DNA of 64,000 bases from Mesaphorura yosii. Taxonomy: Eukaryota; Arthropoda; Collembola; Poduromorpha; Tullbergiidae. Below are positions 13,501 to 24,317 of this stretch, piece by piece. The DNA lies in assembly GCA_009869945.1 (NCBI GenBank), contig WIXG01000329.1:23656-87655 (forward strand), read 5' to 3'. The stretch's first letter is position 1. Each line of letters begins with the position of its first letter. Position numbers and translations under genes: made by a program. Below the pieces are notes generated by a model. That model ran no database searches and was not told the origin of the DNA. It saw only the letters and a list, made by a program, of their open reading frames with translations.

Positions 13501-14684
13501 GCAAAAGCCAATCAAGCAAAAACGCAACCGCATCCAAGAAACTTGCTTCAAATCGGACGGAATCCAAACCAACGCGGCCTACGTCGTCAACAACAAAACC
13601 TGCTGCTCCAACGTCGTGGAAAACCGGTCAGAAACTCGCGGAGTCGCAGATTCTTGATTCCACATCAGGCGCGAAACCCAGGCAAATACTTTCTCCAACA
13701 GAGAAAGGAGCCAAGGTCGCATCTGTGAGGCCCATGCCATCTCAATCAGTGCAGCATCAAAACGTCTTTTCATCGCGTCAGAACACAAAATCAACTGCGC
13801 ATGACTCCAGGGCGAAATCACCAGGCACATCACGGCTTGCTTCCAAACCGCTATCTCAACATAAGTCTGGGCAATCGTTTGAATCCAGCCCAGCGTCCTC
13901 ATCAAGCTCTAAACCAGTAACTCCAGTTACGCCGTCAAGACCGAACAGCTTTCCGTACAGGAACACAAAGCTTCCTCCGCGTCTCGACGACAAACCTACA
14001 ACTCCAACCAAACCAGTATTTTTGACAAATTCAGAAAAAGCAAAGGCAGTCTCCAAACCGGCATTGAAAATGAGATCAGCCAGGTCAAATTCGCTGTCAA
14101 ACAATAATCCGAATCAGCAGGTCTCTGCCTCAGCCACAGTGTCAGCATCACATTCACGGCAGAGCTCTGTCGGGTCAGTGGTTGTCGCTGCACAAGCTGC
14201 CACTGCAGCACAGCCTCGTACACCAAACTTGTCACAACCTTCCAGGTATGCAACTAGTTTAACGGGTGCGCGGAGAAACCCTGTAGAGAAAGTGACGCAG
14301 TCGGTCTCAGCAATGCCAAAGAGTCCTGCACCTGCGCCTAAGGGAAGGGTCAATTCGGCCAATGCAGCGCGAAGGACGCCTCCGACCGCACCCTCGAACT
14401 CGAGCAAATCTGCTCCCAACTCTTCAAGACAAGCTGAGAGTAAAAGCAAGGCGAGCGGTAGTAATACCAATAAGCCCGGCAGAAAGCCTCTTCTGGACTT
14501 TGACTCTGGCTCGGAGTGTGATTCATTAATGACCAAGTCGAATATCGAAGACGTCGCGCCGAACACAGAACCAAAAGTAAGAACGCTGGCAGAAATTGGA
14601 CGATCAAACACGTTTTCAAAGGATGAACCAACGGTAATAGGAAAGATGGACTTTGGTTTGGATGTCAACTACACGCAATTGTGA
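10538..14684 (+). CDS. BTB/POZ domain-containing protein 8-like (BTBD8), 9 exons, about 1180 aa
   Basis: Exons are 10538-10646, 10689-11891, 11974-12039, 12111-12243, 12323-12500, 12576-12767, 12842-13052, 13138-13244 and 13341-14684. All phases close. The N-terminal 440 residues, mostly one large exon, are acidic and low in complexity. A BTB domain follows, with the typical start DVQISVNGRTIRAHKCILA and SRSQYFAAVLSG, then further BTB/BACK-like helices (YIVISYGMED region, residues about 545-720). The C-terminal 400 residues are Ser/Pro/Thr/Lys-rich and probably disordered. The arrangement resembles BTBD8, whose long vertebrate form is an AP-2/clathrin-associated neuronal protein, so a role in vesicle traffic is an inference from the family. 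The start at 10538 was chosen because it splices in phase to the large exon. The orthology call rests on domain layout and recalled similarity, not an alignment. Confidence 0.75.
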
Positions 14685-15198
14685 AGTGACGGACAATTAA
14701 CCTGACACTCTTTTTGATCTCAGCCGCAGCTTTAAGCAACAACGATACTTACAGCCTCGCTTTCACTTGGCGTAATAACTTAGAATTATGAATTAACTAA
14801 TCATAGTAAGTAATGCTGTCAGAAAAGATGTAAATAAGATATTCTCCGAGGTTGTGAGTTTTGATTCAGCCGTTGGGTTTTAAATTCGGTTGACGTATTC
14901 TAGTACTGTTTTCTTGTCAGTGCATCTGTATCAATTGTTATCTTGTAATCTTCTGTCTTCTCTGACTTCAGTCTAATTGATTTTACTGAATCAAGGTTTC
15001 TGAGATTGCGACGAACTTTCTAATCATTAACTTGTGCTGAATGTTTAATTAAAATTTGATTTTAATATTTTGACGGTTTTCCCATGCAAGGTTTCCAAAA
15101 TGATATTTAAATACAAATGCTTGTCGACTATGATTTAGGTGCTTCATAAGCGCGCTCCGTTTTGCTTGCTGTAAAGCATGCCCTGATTATGCAATGCA

Positions 15199-15204
15199 TT
15201 TATT
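15199..15204 (-). terminator. Polyadenylation signal, UXS1
   Basis: The plus strand reads TTTATT, which is AATAAA on the minus strand, about 50 bases after the UXS1 stop codon. Confidence 0.55.
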
Positions 15205-15218
15205 TACCAATACCAGAT

Positions 15219-15224
15219 AATAAA
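15219..15224 (+). terminator. Polyadenylation signal, BTBD8-like gene
   Basis: AATAAA 535 bases after the BTBD8-like stop codon. It is the only canonical hexamer I see on this strand before the UXS1 coding region begins. Confidence 0.5.
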
Positions 15225-15254
15225 ATATAAGATTTGAACTAAAATCCACATTTC

Positions 15255-16942
15255 TCAACTTTCCCCATCTGCGGATTTAGCAACTTGGTACGAATACGCA
15301 TTTTCATCAGGTCGAATTATGTTGCGCTCCGAATGACTTGATCTCTGCAACTCTTTCCTGAAGTAATCAATAGTTTTTTCTAATCCAATGTTAAGTGGCA
15401 CAATAGGCTCCCAGTTGAGCTGCTTTTTGGCAATGGTTATGTCGGGTCTCCTCTGCTGTGGGTCGTCTTCAACAGGTTCTAAATGCTCAATCTGACTCGA
15501 AGTGTTTCCGACAAGATTGCGAATGTGCACAGCAAATTCTGCATTTAAGGAAACCAATGAACATCTGGCGGTCACACACTTGAACAAATTAAACTGTAAA
15601 CAAGTGCGCATACCTTCAATGGTGTGTTCCTCCGGATTTCCAATATTGACGGGTTGTGTGTAATTTGACTTCATCAGTGCGATCAATCCTTCTACCAAAT
15701 CCGAAACGTATTGGAAGGACCGAGTTTGCTTTCCACTTCCATAAATCTGCAAATTTCATTGGTTTGCTGTTATCAAATTGCACCTAAACGGCTAACATCT
15801 CATAGTTTAGAGGCGTTACCGTTAATGACGTGTTTTGAAGGGCTTGCAGAATGAAGTTGGACACGACTCGACCATCGTTCATATGCATTCTTGGTCCATA
15901 AGTGTTGAATATTCTGGCTACTCGAACATCCACATTTTCTTGCTTGGCGTAAGCATAACTCAACGCCTCTGCCACGCGTTTTCCCTCATCATAGCAGGCC
16001 CTTGGCCCGATAGGATTTACATGGCCCCAGTACGTCTCTGGTTGAGGGTGGACTTCTGGGTCACCGTAGACTTCAGAAGTTGAAGCGATAAGCACCTTGG
16101 CACCAACACGCTTTCCCAGCCCTATTGATTAAAAGTGACTAAGTAACTTCATACTGGCATTTGGCATATCTGGTTAAAGCTGCGCGGACGTACCAAGCAT
16201 GTTGATTGTTCCAACTGTATTCGTTTTAATAGTTTTGACTGGATTGAACATGTAGTGCGGCGGACTGGCAGGACTTGCGAGGTGATAAATTTCGTCAACT
16301 TCGATGTACAAAGGATTCACAATGTCGTGATTTAGCATTTCAAAATTTTCATGGCCAATCCATTGCTCTACATTTCTTTTGCGCCCGGTGAAAAAGTTGT
16401 CGGCAACGCTCACTTCGTGTCCATCAAGCATTAGTCTATCGACTAGGTGAGAACCAACAAATCCAGCGCCACCAGTGATCTAACCACAAGAGCGAAAAGA
16501 GTAATTAAACCTGTTTCAATTACCAATGTCAGCTGAAAGGCCATTTTACCAAGATTCGCTTCCTATCTTTGTATGATAAAAATTTGACATCGGGATACTT
16601 CTTGGTTGTCCGATGCTCCAAATCCTCGACCCTTGCTTCCAACTCTTTAATTCTGCTGTTGCATGTACCTTCCTCGGGTGTTTTTGAGATGGTCGTATCA
16701 CAAGAATGAGATTCACTAGAGGGTTTCGTGCTAGTTTGAGGTTCATCATGAACAGATTGGCAGAGACTCAGGTACAAAACTGTTTTAATAAAAAACATTT
16801 AGATAGCTAGCAAATGAACAACCTCACGTCCCACCGTTACGGACACATTACCGAAAACTATCAAGATGATGTATAGTTTAGTCGGAAGGGTTGACCGCGT
16901 CGCTTCATATTTCCTACTGGCCCTGATATCAATGTCTTCCAT
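15255..16942 (-). CDS. Uxs: UDP-glucuronic acid decarboxylase 1, complete, 6 exons, 449 aa
   Basis: The enzyme converts UDP-glucuronate to UDP-xylose in the Golgi/ER lumen, supplying xylose for glycosaminoglycan linkers and O-glycans. Exons in transcript order are 16942-16828, 16779-16550, 16479-16194, 16121-15820, 15746-15614 and 15538-15255, and all phases close. Residues 1-21 are a basic cytosolic tail and about 22-40 a single hydrophobic type II anchor ([17 protein letters not shown]). A charged stem with a short coiled-coil stretch follows. From residue 116 the short-chain dehydrogenase fold begins with [12 protein letters not shown] (NAD-binding glycines). [14 protein letters not shown] and the catalytic YxxxK in ACYDEGKR are present, then [20 protein letters not shown]. 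The length is close to the human enzyme (about 420 aa). The start gives the membrane anchor expected of the family. The 3' end overlaps the convergent BTBD8-like transcript. Confidence 0.96.
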
Positions 16943-18125
16943 CAAAAGGGGTTAGTTGTGGACGGTTGGACTGGACGATTGAAATGGAATCTCAGTTTTT
17001 GAACCTGAAACAACTGACTGATGTATTTAGTCTCTACAGTTCGGCGCATACGCGCGCAAGTCCCGCAACACAAGCGCAGAAATAAATCAAAGTTTTAACC
17101 TATGCTGTGTCTGGTCTGCTTCTTCTGGGCAAATTCTTTGTTTGCGCAGCCAGTTAACAGGCGAAGCACTAGTGTTATTTGTACGCTTAAATGAAATGGA
17201 ATTAATTGAATCTAGTAAGTTACAATTATCTTCGACGATGATATGAGATGAGAATTTGCATTGACGTTGACATTTCATTTTATGTGCATGCTTGTTCAGG
17301 TTCTTGATAGGAAACAGGTCAGCAAGTCATGCACTTGTGCAAATTTAATACAAGCTTGAAAATGTAGGCCATGTGTATCACAGGTAGAATGGTATGAGCT
17401 TAATCATACCGTTTTCATACATCATATTTCATACATTCATACATGCCAATTTCATACCACGCAGTTTGCAAATGTGCTGTTAAAGCAGATGATGCTTTTA
17501 TTGAAATATAGCTGATGAATTTACTTGTTTCATACGTTTTGTTATGTAGCAAATACGGATGCGGTATTGCTAGCATTAACAGGTTGAATTGGAATTCACA
17601 ATGTCTTCCAGTCATCTGAAGAAATATTAATATGCAGTCGTCAATTTTAATGATGAAATTCCTTGGACTTTGAAACATTAGCCATTACATTAAAGGTCCA
17701 GAACATCGCTGCGATTGAAATAATGGCTTGGTGAGATATGAAAAGGTGCGGATGAAGTGAATTTAATGAACCGCAGCACCGACAGCAGTAAGCAACTGAT
17801 TTTCATCGATGTGTACATTTTTGCACTATTAAACCGCAAAATATCTACATATTTGGTGTGCAGAGTTTTGGAATTTCATTTGCGGCCGCTCTACTGGTCA
17901 TCATCAGCTATCAGTGCCCAACTCTTGTTGTCGGGAATCTAATTAGGATCAGATGGCTATCAGAGGTCGGATTTAATTTAATTAGCCTCGGGTTTGCCAC
18001 AAAATGATTCGGACGCGTCTGCTACTGGTTCGAGTTGCTGGTCCTCTAATGAACTGCCTTTATGCTGATGACCAGATAATCAGATACGGCACGACGTATG
18101 GACTACCGGCCTGAATTTTCCTTCT
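16943..18125. other. Intergenic, upstream of UXS1 and of the Kunitz gene
   Basis: No gene is supported. ORFs of 60-90 codons occur on both strands without domains. The only visible structure is the cluster of TCATAC repeats at 17404-17460. UXS1 reads leftwards and the Kunitz gene rightwards, so this holds both promoters. Confidence 0.5.
17404..17460 (+). repeat. Short degenerate TCATAC repeat cluster
   Basis: The motif TCATAC, often as TTTCATAC, recurs about five times in under 60 bases, with further copies nearby (17528). Spacing is irregular, so it is a degenerate simple repeat rather than a clean microsatellite. Confidence 0.4.
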
Positions 18126-18161
18126 TATAAAATGAAGGCTCATGAAATTATCGTTTCATTC
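18126..18161 (+). promoter_or_regulatory. Core promoter of the Kunitz gene: TATA box and initiator
   Basis: TATAAAA lies at 18126-18132. TCATTC at 18156-18161 matches the arthropod initiator consensus TCAKTY. The initiator A (18158) sits 32 bases from the first T of the TATA box, the expected spacing. This gives a 5' UTR of about 58 bases before the ATG at 18216. It is the clearest core promoter in the window. Confidence 0.65.
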
Positions 18162-18215
18162 TTAACTACTTATTTTAACTAGTGAATACTCAACGACCGG
18201 ACCTCTTATTCAACG

Positions 18216-18770
18216 ATGGGAAACAGTGGCTTGTCTTGGATTCTCGTGCTTTTAATAATCGGAAGTAAGTAACCGAGTCACTTGTTACAAGTTTTTGATA
18301 TCATTTTATCGGACACGGCAAATCACGGAGTCTCTTGGAATTGTAGGCTTTATCGGAATCGATGCACACAACCATCATCATCATCACAGGAACAAAGCCA
18401 AGCACAGAGAGAGACGATTTTTCTTCGATTCGACCTGCCCAGGTAAATGATGAAACGCGCATAACGTGTGCTAATGTAAATGTAATGGAAATATGCCAAG
18501 TCTATATGAATATTACTAAATTTGAATGTCCTTTAATTTGTCACAGACTTGTGCCTCCAGAAAGTTGACCCGGGTACCTGCACACTGTTCTTGCATAAGT
18601 ACTACTACAACGCGTTGACATTGACATGCACAAAGTTCCTGTACTCCGGCTGTGGGGCAAACACGAATTCTTTCGATACGCTGATTGAATGTCAAACCAC
18701 TTGCGGAGGATGTGGAACCGCACCGCCGGCAGTGCCAGCACCGGTAGCTGGAACACTTGGTCGGAAATGA
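18216..18770 (+). CDS. Secreted single-domain Kunitz (BPTI-type) protein, 3 exons, 122 aa
   Basis: Exons are 18216-18264, 18347-18442 and 18547-18770, with closed phases. Residues 1-23 form a signal peptide (SWILVLLIIGSFIGIDA). A short His-rich and basic linker follows, including a run of His and RERR. One Kunitz domain then occupies most of exon 3. Its six cysteines follow the family spacing exactly: C-x8-C-x15-C-x7-C-x12-C-x3-C. An additional Cys lies four residues before the first (CPDLC) and another three residues after the last (CGGC), so a fourth disulfide is possible. The P1 residue after the second Cys is Thr, not the Lys/Arg typical of trypsin inhibitors, so strong trypsin inhibition is not expected. 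Kunitz proteins inhibit serine proteases or serve other extracellular roles; the target here is unknown. An ATTAAA at 18847-18852 may end the transcript. Confidence 0.85.
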
Positions 18771-19319
18771 ACCACCTCAATCCATTCTCTACTTGACCAT
18801 TCCAATGGACCGTGTGAAATGCTTGGTTTGTTCTGAAAATTATGTTATTAAATTAAACTAAAATGCCATCGAGTCTCATATTTAGCATTATTTATGACCA
18901 ACGCGACGTTTCCAGCACGCATGATCCGCTCTAGTACCTGCTACCTGTTGTTTTGTATAAAGAGCATTGTGCAGCAGATTTTTACTTGAAAACCGGATTG
19001 CGTAAGCGCGGGCGGTCAAGTCGAAAGAGAACTTCGCCAAAGTCGTAGTCGACTCTGGACGACAAAGAAACACAAGGTGCAAGCCGCAAACTTTTGCTTT
19101 AATTGAGGTGTGAACTGAGTAGCGAGAGCTGTAGTTAATGTTTCATTCTTTGGTTCCGGCTCAGTGCGTGTCCATTTCAACCTCCTTTTGTATTGAATTA
19201 ATTTTGACGACCGTGCCGCCAAGTCACATAAATTCAAGATCAAGACAAATCAACCTCTCACTCCAGAAGACGACCGTCGGGAACGCCTCTTTAAGTTGCC
19301 GAGTCGAACTTTAACTTAT
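18771..19319. other. Intergenic, Kunitz 3' end to deoxynucleoside kinase leader
   Basis: This holds the Kunitz 3' UTR (ATTAAA at 18847-18852) and the upstream region of the kinase gene. I see no TATA box and no supported ORF. Short minus-strand ORFs here have no domain. Confidence 0.5.
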
Positions 19320-20336
19320 ATGGTGCACCAAAGACATCTGCGTCATCTGTACAAGTTCTTAGGTCACAACATCGTGCAAGCCTGGTCGGAACACGGATCT
19401 CTGGTAAAAAGACTGAGTAATTGCCCAGTTTCTTCAAACATGTTGATCTCAGTGGATGGTAACATCAGCAGCGGCAAATCGACTCTCGTGTCTAAACTTG
19501 TGCAACATTTGACGCAGCTTAGTACTTCTTATCATGATGGACAAAATCATCTTAATGGCTCAAATAAATCAGTAAGGAATGGGCACGGTGCAGCACATTT
19601 CGAGTTGGAGGTCATTCCTGAACCGCTGGACAAATGGTGTAACTTGAAAGGCTTTAACTTGCTTGAGCTGTTCTACAAAGAACCAAAGAAGCATAACTTC
19701 GTATTTCAACACTATGTACAATTGACTAGACTGATGGATACTGTCAGAACATCTGTTAACTCATTGAATTCTAATTTACCAAAGATAAGGATCATGGAAA
19801 GATCGTTACAAAACAACAGGTATGCAAGTATGCTATCACAAGTACAGTCTGTATTATTGTACTCCTGATTGCAAAATGGGTTCTAACTCGTTTGCTTTCG
19901 ATTTTGTAGACATTGCTTTCTGGAATTAGCCAGAAAGAGTGAACAACTTCAGTCGGCGGAATTTACAGTTTTGACTGAATGGCACTCTTGGTTGGAGACC
20001 AATATGGACTTGCATCTTGATTTGGTCATTTACTTAAGGACAACTCCTGAGGTCGCGTATGGGAGAATGTTGAACCGAGGGCGGGCGGAAGAATCGACAT
20101 GTCCATTGAGTTATTTGGCTGCGTTGCATGAGAGCTATGAAGACTGGTTGATCCGGGACAAGGCTCAAGACTCACAGGTCCAGCACGTCATTGTCGTCGA
20201 TGCAAACCAAAGTCGAGAAGATGTGGCGGCTGATTGTATAGAGCAGCTGACCAAGTTTCTCTCAAAGAATAAGAAATCAGCCAATGGACACAATGATCTC
20301 TCACCTTTACCATGTGTGGATTTGGTCAAGAAGTAA
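19320..20336 (+). CDS. dnk: Deoxynucleoside kinase (dNK/TK2 family), 2 exons, 308 aa
   Basis: The enzyme phosphorylates deoxynucleosides with ATP in the nucleotide salvage pathway. Insects have a single broad-specificity member related to mitochondrial TK2. Exons are 19320-19819 and 19910-20336. The P-loop is GNISSGKST at residues 47-55. IPEPLDKW matches the substrate-site EP-W motif, ERSLQNNRHCF the E-R-S motif, and LRTTPEVAYGRMLNRGRAEE the LID region with its arginines. The first ATG (19320) gives about 40 residues ahead of the kinase core, rich in Arg/His and free of acidic residues at the start, which could be a mitochondrial presequence. An internal start at Met41 would give a cytosolic form; this is inference. 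The C-terminal tail is Asn/Lys-rich and not conserved. The gene converges with the minus-strand gene that ends at 20594. Confidence 0.92.
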
Positions 20337-20593
20337 TTTATCGAAGAATGTGCCTTGCAATTTTATCGTCACAACCAGACTTTTTTCTTCTGATATGGTT
20401 AGAGACTTGAAATTTCCATTATTGGATTAAAACTAGATAGTTTTGCATGGAAAGCATGAGGTCAACCGCACGTGTTTATTTCACTTTGTTCTTCATATTT
20501 ACGGAAAATCTGGACTTAATAGATCCAGTTTTCAGTACAAAATATTTAAACATATTCACATTCTTAATAAATATTTAAACTGTTGAGTTTTAA
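20337..20593. other. Convergent 3' ends of dNK and the minus-strand secreted-protein gene
   Basis: Only 257 bases separate the two stop codons. Plus-strand AATAAA is at 20566-20571. Minus-strand AATAAA is read from 20480 to 20475. The signals cross, so the two mRNAs should overlap by roughly 90 bases or more. Confidence 0.55.
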
Positions 20594-23550
20594 TTAGTTG
20601 TATGTTGATCCACACTCTTGACTTTTGGCACCAATTTCTTCTGACTGTAAGATTTGATCAGCATTTGCGTTATCAGTACTTTGAGTCCTATAATGGGCAT
20701 AAATAAAAATATAGTTTGAATCGGTTATTTCAAAGATCTGATTGACATCTTACTTGAATGCATCAGCTTCCGTAACCAATTCCACTGCTGAATCTTCAAG
20801 AATCCCATCATATCTCCATTTAGCAACAGAATCATGCGACTTGCTAGTTTGTATCCATACAGTTTGCTGAGGTTGATGAATACATCTCAATGATTTGGTG
20901 GTGAAAAAATTCAGGCGGACAACATGACCAGCCTTCAGGACACTTTCATCTTTCTCCGTTATGGTTATTATCTGACAACGCATAAAAACAGAGCAGGGCC
21001 AGAATAATTAATATACCCAAAGTCTAAAAGACAGTAGCATCGAAAAACATGACACTTACGTATTTGAAATAATAATAATTCCTTGGGCCCAATTGAACAT
21101 GATCGACTAGAGTTTGATTAATATGCAATGAATCTTTGTAAAATTGTGGCTCCACTTGCAGTATTTTGGCGGAATTCAAGAATGACTTAAATTCTAACTG
21201 AAACTTGACAGGCATGGGCGTTGTGAACACTTGCGGAATCTGAGTTAAGGAAGAGTCAATGCTAAGACCAGAGCTCAGACACTTTTGAAGTCCCAAATAC
21301 TTGTACTGCTTCGGAATATACTCATCGTAGAATGGAACCATAAAATCTGATGGAAAAATTGTCTTGGGCAATAATTTCACAGCAAGCCGTTTTGGGAACT
21401 TTTCATCATTGACTGCTGGATGGTTGCAGTGTAGATATTTAGGCGGATACATCAATTCTGTCAAGTATCAAGTTCAAGAGATAACTGTAAGATGACTGCT
21501 CGTGGGCAGGAAAGAAACACATAAATGAGTATTATTTACTTGGCCTGCCGTTTATGTCGAAATTAGGCACGATGGAGTTTTCCGTTCCTTTCTTCATGAG
21601 CGTCATATCCACGGTAGTTGCAACAAGAGCAAAATGTTCAGACTTTGACGTTTTTACGTCAATACCGTAAAAGAAATTGCTCATCGAATCCAGCAGTCCA
21701 ATTTTGCCATATACGTCTGGCATGGAGTTAAGAGAAGGCCAGTTAGTTTATAAAGTCTTGTGAGTTCAAGCGATACTTCAAGATTGGTTGAAATTACCAT
21801 ACGCAACAGACGAATTTGTGAGGTGACAATTATGCGACTGAATGACATGCTGCTTGGTTTCGTGTTGATTGCGATTGCGACTTGTATGTCTAGGAATGGT
21901 GGCGTGATAGTAAAACTCTGTTGGCTTCAATGTAGTTCCTAGATGAAATGCATCAATAAGAATCCAGTCATTTGAGATTTTGGAGCGGATAAGCCGTGAG
22001 ATTACCTGCGTCAGGCGAGTACCAAATACGACAATTGTCCCAAACAATAAAGGACATTTCTTCGCCCAATCTCATTGCTTGTAATTCTCCCTTCACATTT
22101 GTTAAAGACACATTGATGCTTGTGAGACTTCCAGTGTTGATGAAATATCTTCCCATCTCAATCTGCATGTGGACATAGTCAAAATGACACATTCCCATAT
22201 CATCGTTAATAATTTCTTTTGCACAGCGGTTTACCCGAGTTTCCGTCTTCTCTTTGCGATAAAATATAACGATTTCTTGGTTTTGAGGAAAAGCAATCAA
22301 TGTTCGCAATTGCACCGAAGAAGACGGGAATGACAAAGACAGCTTGCCGAACTGTTTTCCTCCATCAAACGACAGGAAGACACTGTAAGCAACTTTTAAG
22401 CACCTTTCTTGACTAGCAAATTAGCACATTATCACAAGACAGATTACCTAAAATCGTTGGCATTTGTACCGTATGCAAGGACAGTATTCCCGTGTCCACA
22501 AGTTGGCTCTCTTGTGCAACAGGCCTGAGTCACTAATTTGCCAATTTTATGTGATATTCCTGGAAGAAGGAAAGTACGCACTATAATTTTGGTGGCAAGC
22601 ACGAAATTAGGCTTCGAAAAAATTACCGGTTGCCAACGAATAAGACAAGGAGCTCCTATCATAGTTCAAAGCACCTTCTTCCAGCAACGATGCTTCTAAA
22701 CGGCTAACTCGAACTACAAAGCTGTTGTCAACAATGATCAGTAATGCGTCCGAAACAAATTCGAAATCAGTAGCCAGAAGAGTCCCCGCATTTGATGCTT
22801 TCAATTGATTTCCCTTGAAAATGCTTCTAGGAATCTTCAGCGGTGGACAATATGATGTGGTTATTCGGAAAGGTCCCCATGTGAGATGGACGTATTCACT
22901 AAACTCAGTAATAGTAGCAAAACGTGGCAGTTTGACTTTAGAGATTCACGGATTTACTATATTAACGAGCTCACTAGGCATAAGCGTAAAAGTGTATCCC
23001 AAGCACAACGTTGCATTGGTTCTTCACCAATTTGGCCTTTGGACGCTGCCATTTCAACTAAATTGAAGGAAAACGTTTCTGTTCTAGTCTATTCTGGAGC
23101 ATTCTTCAAAGTTAGAAAACTTACCAGCGGCCAAGACGGTTCGAACTGGATCACATTGCCTGAAATTGAGCACCGCCAATATCACTTATCTCGTCACTTC
23201 CTGTCAAATGACTGATGAGTTTAACGAGACTCAACTAACCCGGCCACTCCACAAGTGTTATATTTGTTTGGTTCCACAAATCATACGCGGCACTTGTATT
23301 CCTTTCACTGTACTCAAACCGATTAGTTGGGGAGTAGAGTGGATCACCTGGAATGACTTTGGCATCAAACTTAACGTTGATGAGATCTTGCCTGTCCAAA
23401 TAGTTGAGACGATTAACTTATTTGGAAGCTAAACTTATCACGATTCACATATCACACTCAAACTTACGTTACTTGATCTGCGCTTCCAGCCACGAACAAC
23501 GGTTGTCCCAAGGTAAAGACCCAAAGCAGATTATGGACGGAGGCCATCAT
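20594..23550 (-). CDS. Secreted 713-aa protein, 12 exons; possible CatSper auxiliary-subunit-like beta-propeller ectodomain
   Basis: Hand-built exons in transcript order: 23550-23468, 23391-23240, 23159-23125, 23057-22975, 22898-22627, 22559-22448, 22382-22006, 21938-21798, 21716-21540, 21457-21060, 20971-20754 and 20687-20594. Every phase closes. The protein opens with a signal peptide (MMASVHNLLWVFTLG...). Several blade-like segments follow, such as ATDFEFVSDALLIIVDNSF and VFLSFDGGKQFGKLSLSF, and a cysteine cluster ACCTREPTCGHGN. I see no transmembrane segment at the C-terminus. The 'sequence-of-blades with SFDGG-x-F' look and the Cys spacing suggest the extracellular propeller of CatSper beta/gamma/delta subunits. 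I recognise this only by style, not by a firm alignment. If that is right, the missing C-terminal membrane helix would be unusual. The first four exons are the least certain; the exons from 22898 to 20754 are open and well bounded. Confidence 0.6.
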
Positions 23551-24317
23551 GTCGCTTATACCGGATACCCTTAAATAAAATGTATCGTTTCGGACGGAGT
23601 GGATGAACTTTGGACACTTGTTATATATGAATCCGGTTGTATTTTTGGTCCCAGTAGAATTCCAGAATCACCGCTCCAGTACTTTTACGGTCTCAGACAC
23701 TAATGTTCAATGAATCTTTTCTTGTAGTCTAGCATTACATGATCTCACTGTATGTCAGTTGTATCTCAATCGGCCAGTCTGTACACACTTTACGTGATCT
23801 CAAATTCTTGCACCACCACCAGACTATATTTCCAGAATCCCGTGAACCTTCAGGTCACGACTGGTTAGCCCGCTCGGTTGGTGCTACCGAAGGATCTGCT
23901 CCCCTTCCTCATAGATTAACTAGTTTGGCACATCCGATTCGTGCACCTTCTGGATGCTACCGCCAACAACATTGTCTTTGCTTTTCGTGCAGCTCTTGTC
24001 GCCGGAGTCTGCGATGTTAGATGATAACTTTGTTGGACAAAAATTCGACTGCGATGGCTTCAAATTGGACAACTTCAATGACACGACAGCTGTAAATCGC
24101 CAGCGAACTAATTGAGATTGAACGTGCTAATGCGATCATGTTACGTGTACACGCTTTGCTTATCTGAGATCGATCAGGTGTATGCACGAATTCACTGGGA
24201 TACAGTGAGATCAGGCAAGATAGACTACCCTTTTCTTCAAGAACGCCTTTAAGAATTTTTGTGATCCATTCCAATACGCGTCACACAAACCAAAGGTATG
24301 TTGGTTAGCGAAAGGTC
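23551..24317. other. Intergenic, upstream of the secreted-protein gene and downstream of the SmydA gene
   Basis: This stretch carries the promoter of the gene that starts at 23550 and the 3' flank of the SmydA-type gene. Two ORFs of 85-93 codons (23739-24020 +, 24017-24274 -) have no domain and no splice support. I see nothing else. Confidence 0.5.

Larger units (their letters stand above)
14685..15254. other. Convergent, overlapping 3' UTRs of the BTBD8-like gene and UXS1
   Basis: This 570-base gap between two convergent stop codons holds no ORF of interest. The best plus-strand polyadenylation signal is AATAAA at 15219-15224. The best minus-strand signal is AATAAA read from 15204 to 15199. 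The two signals point past each other, so the mature 3' ends should overlap by a few tens of bases. Confidence 0.6.

Noticed and set aside
14114-14668. 184-codon minus-strand ORF, Leu/Ala-rich
   Set aside because: It is the antisense shadow of the Ser/Thr/Pro-rich last exon of the BTBD8-like gene.
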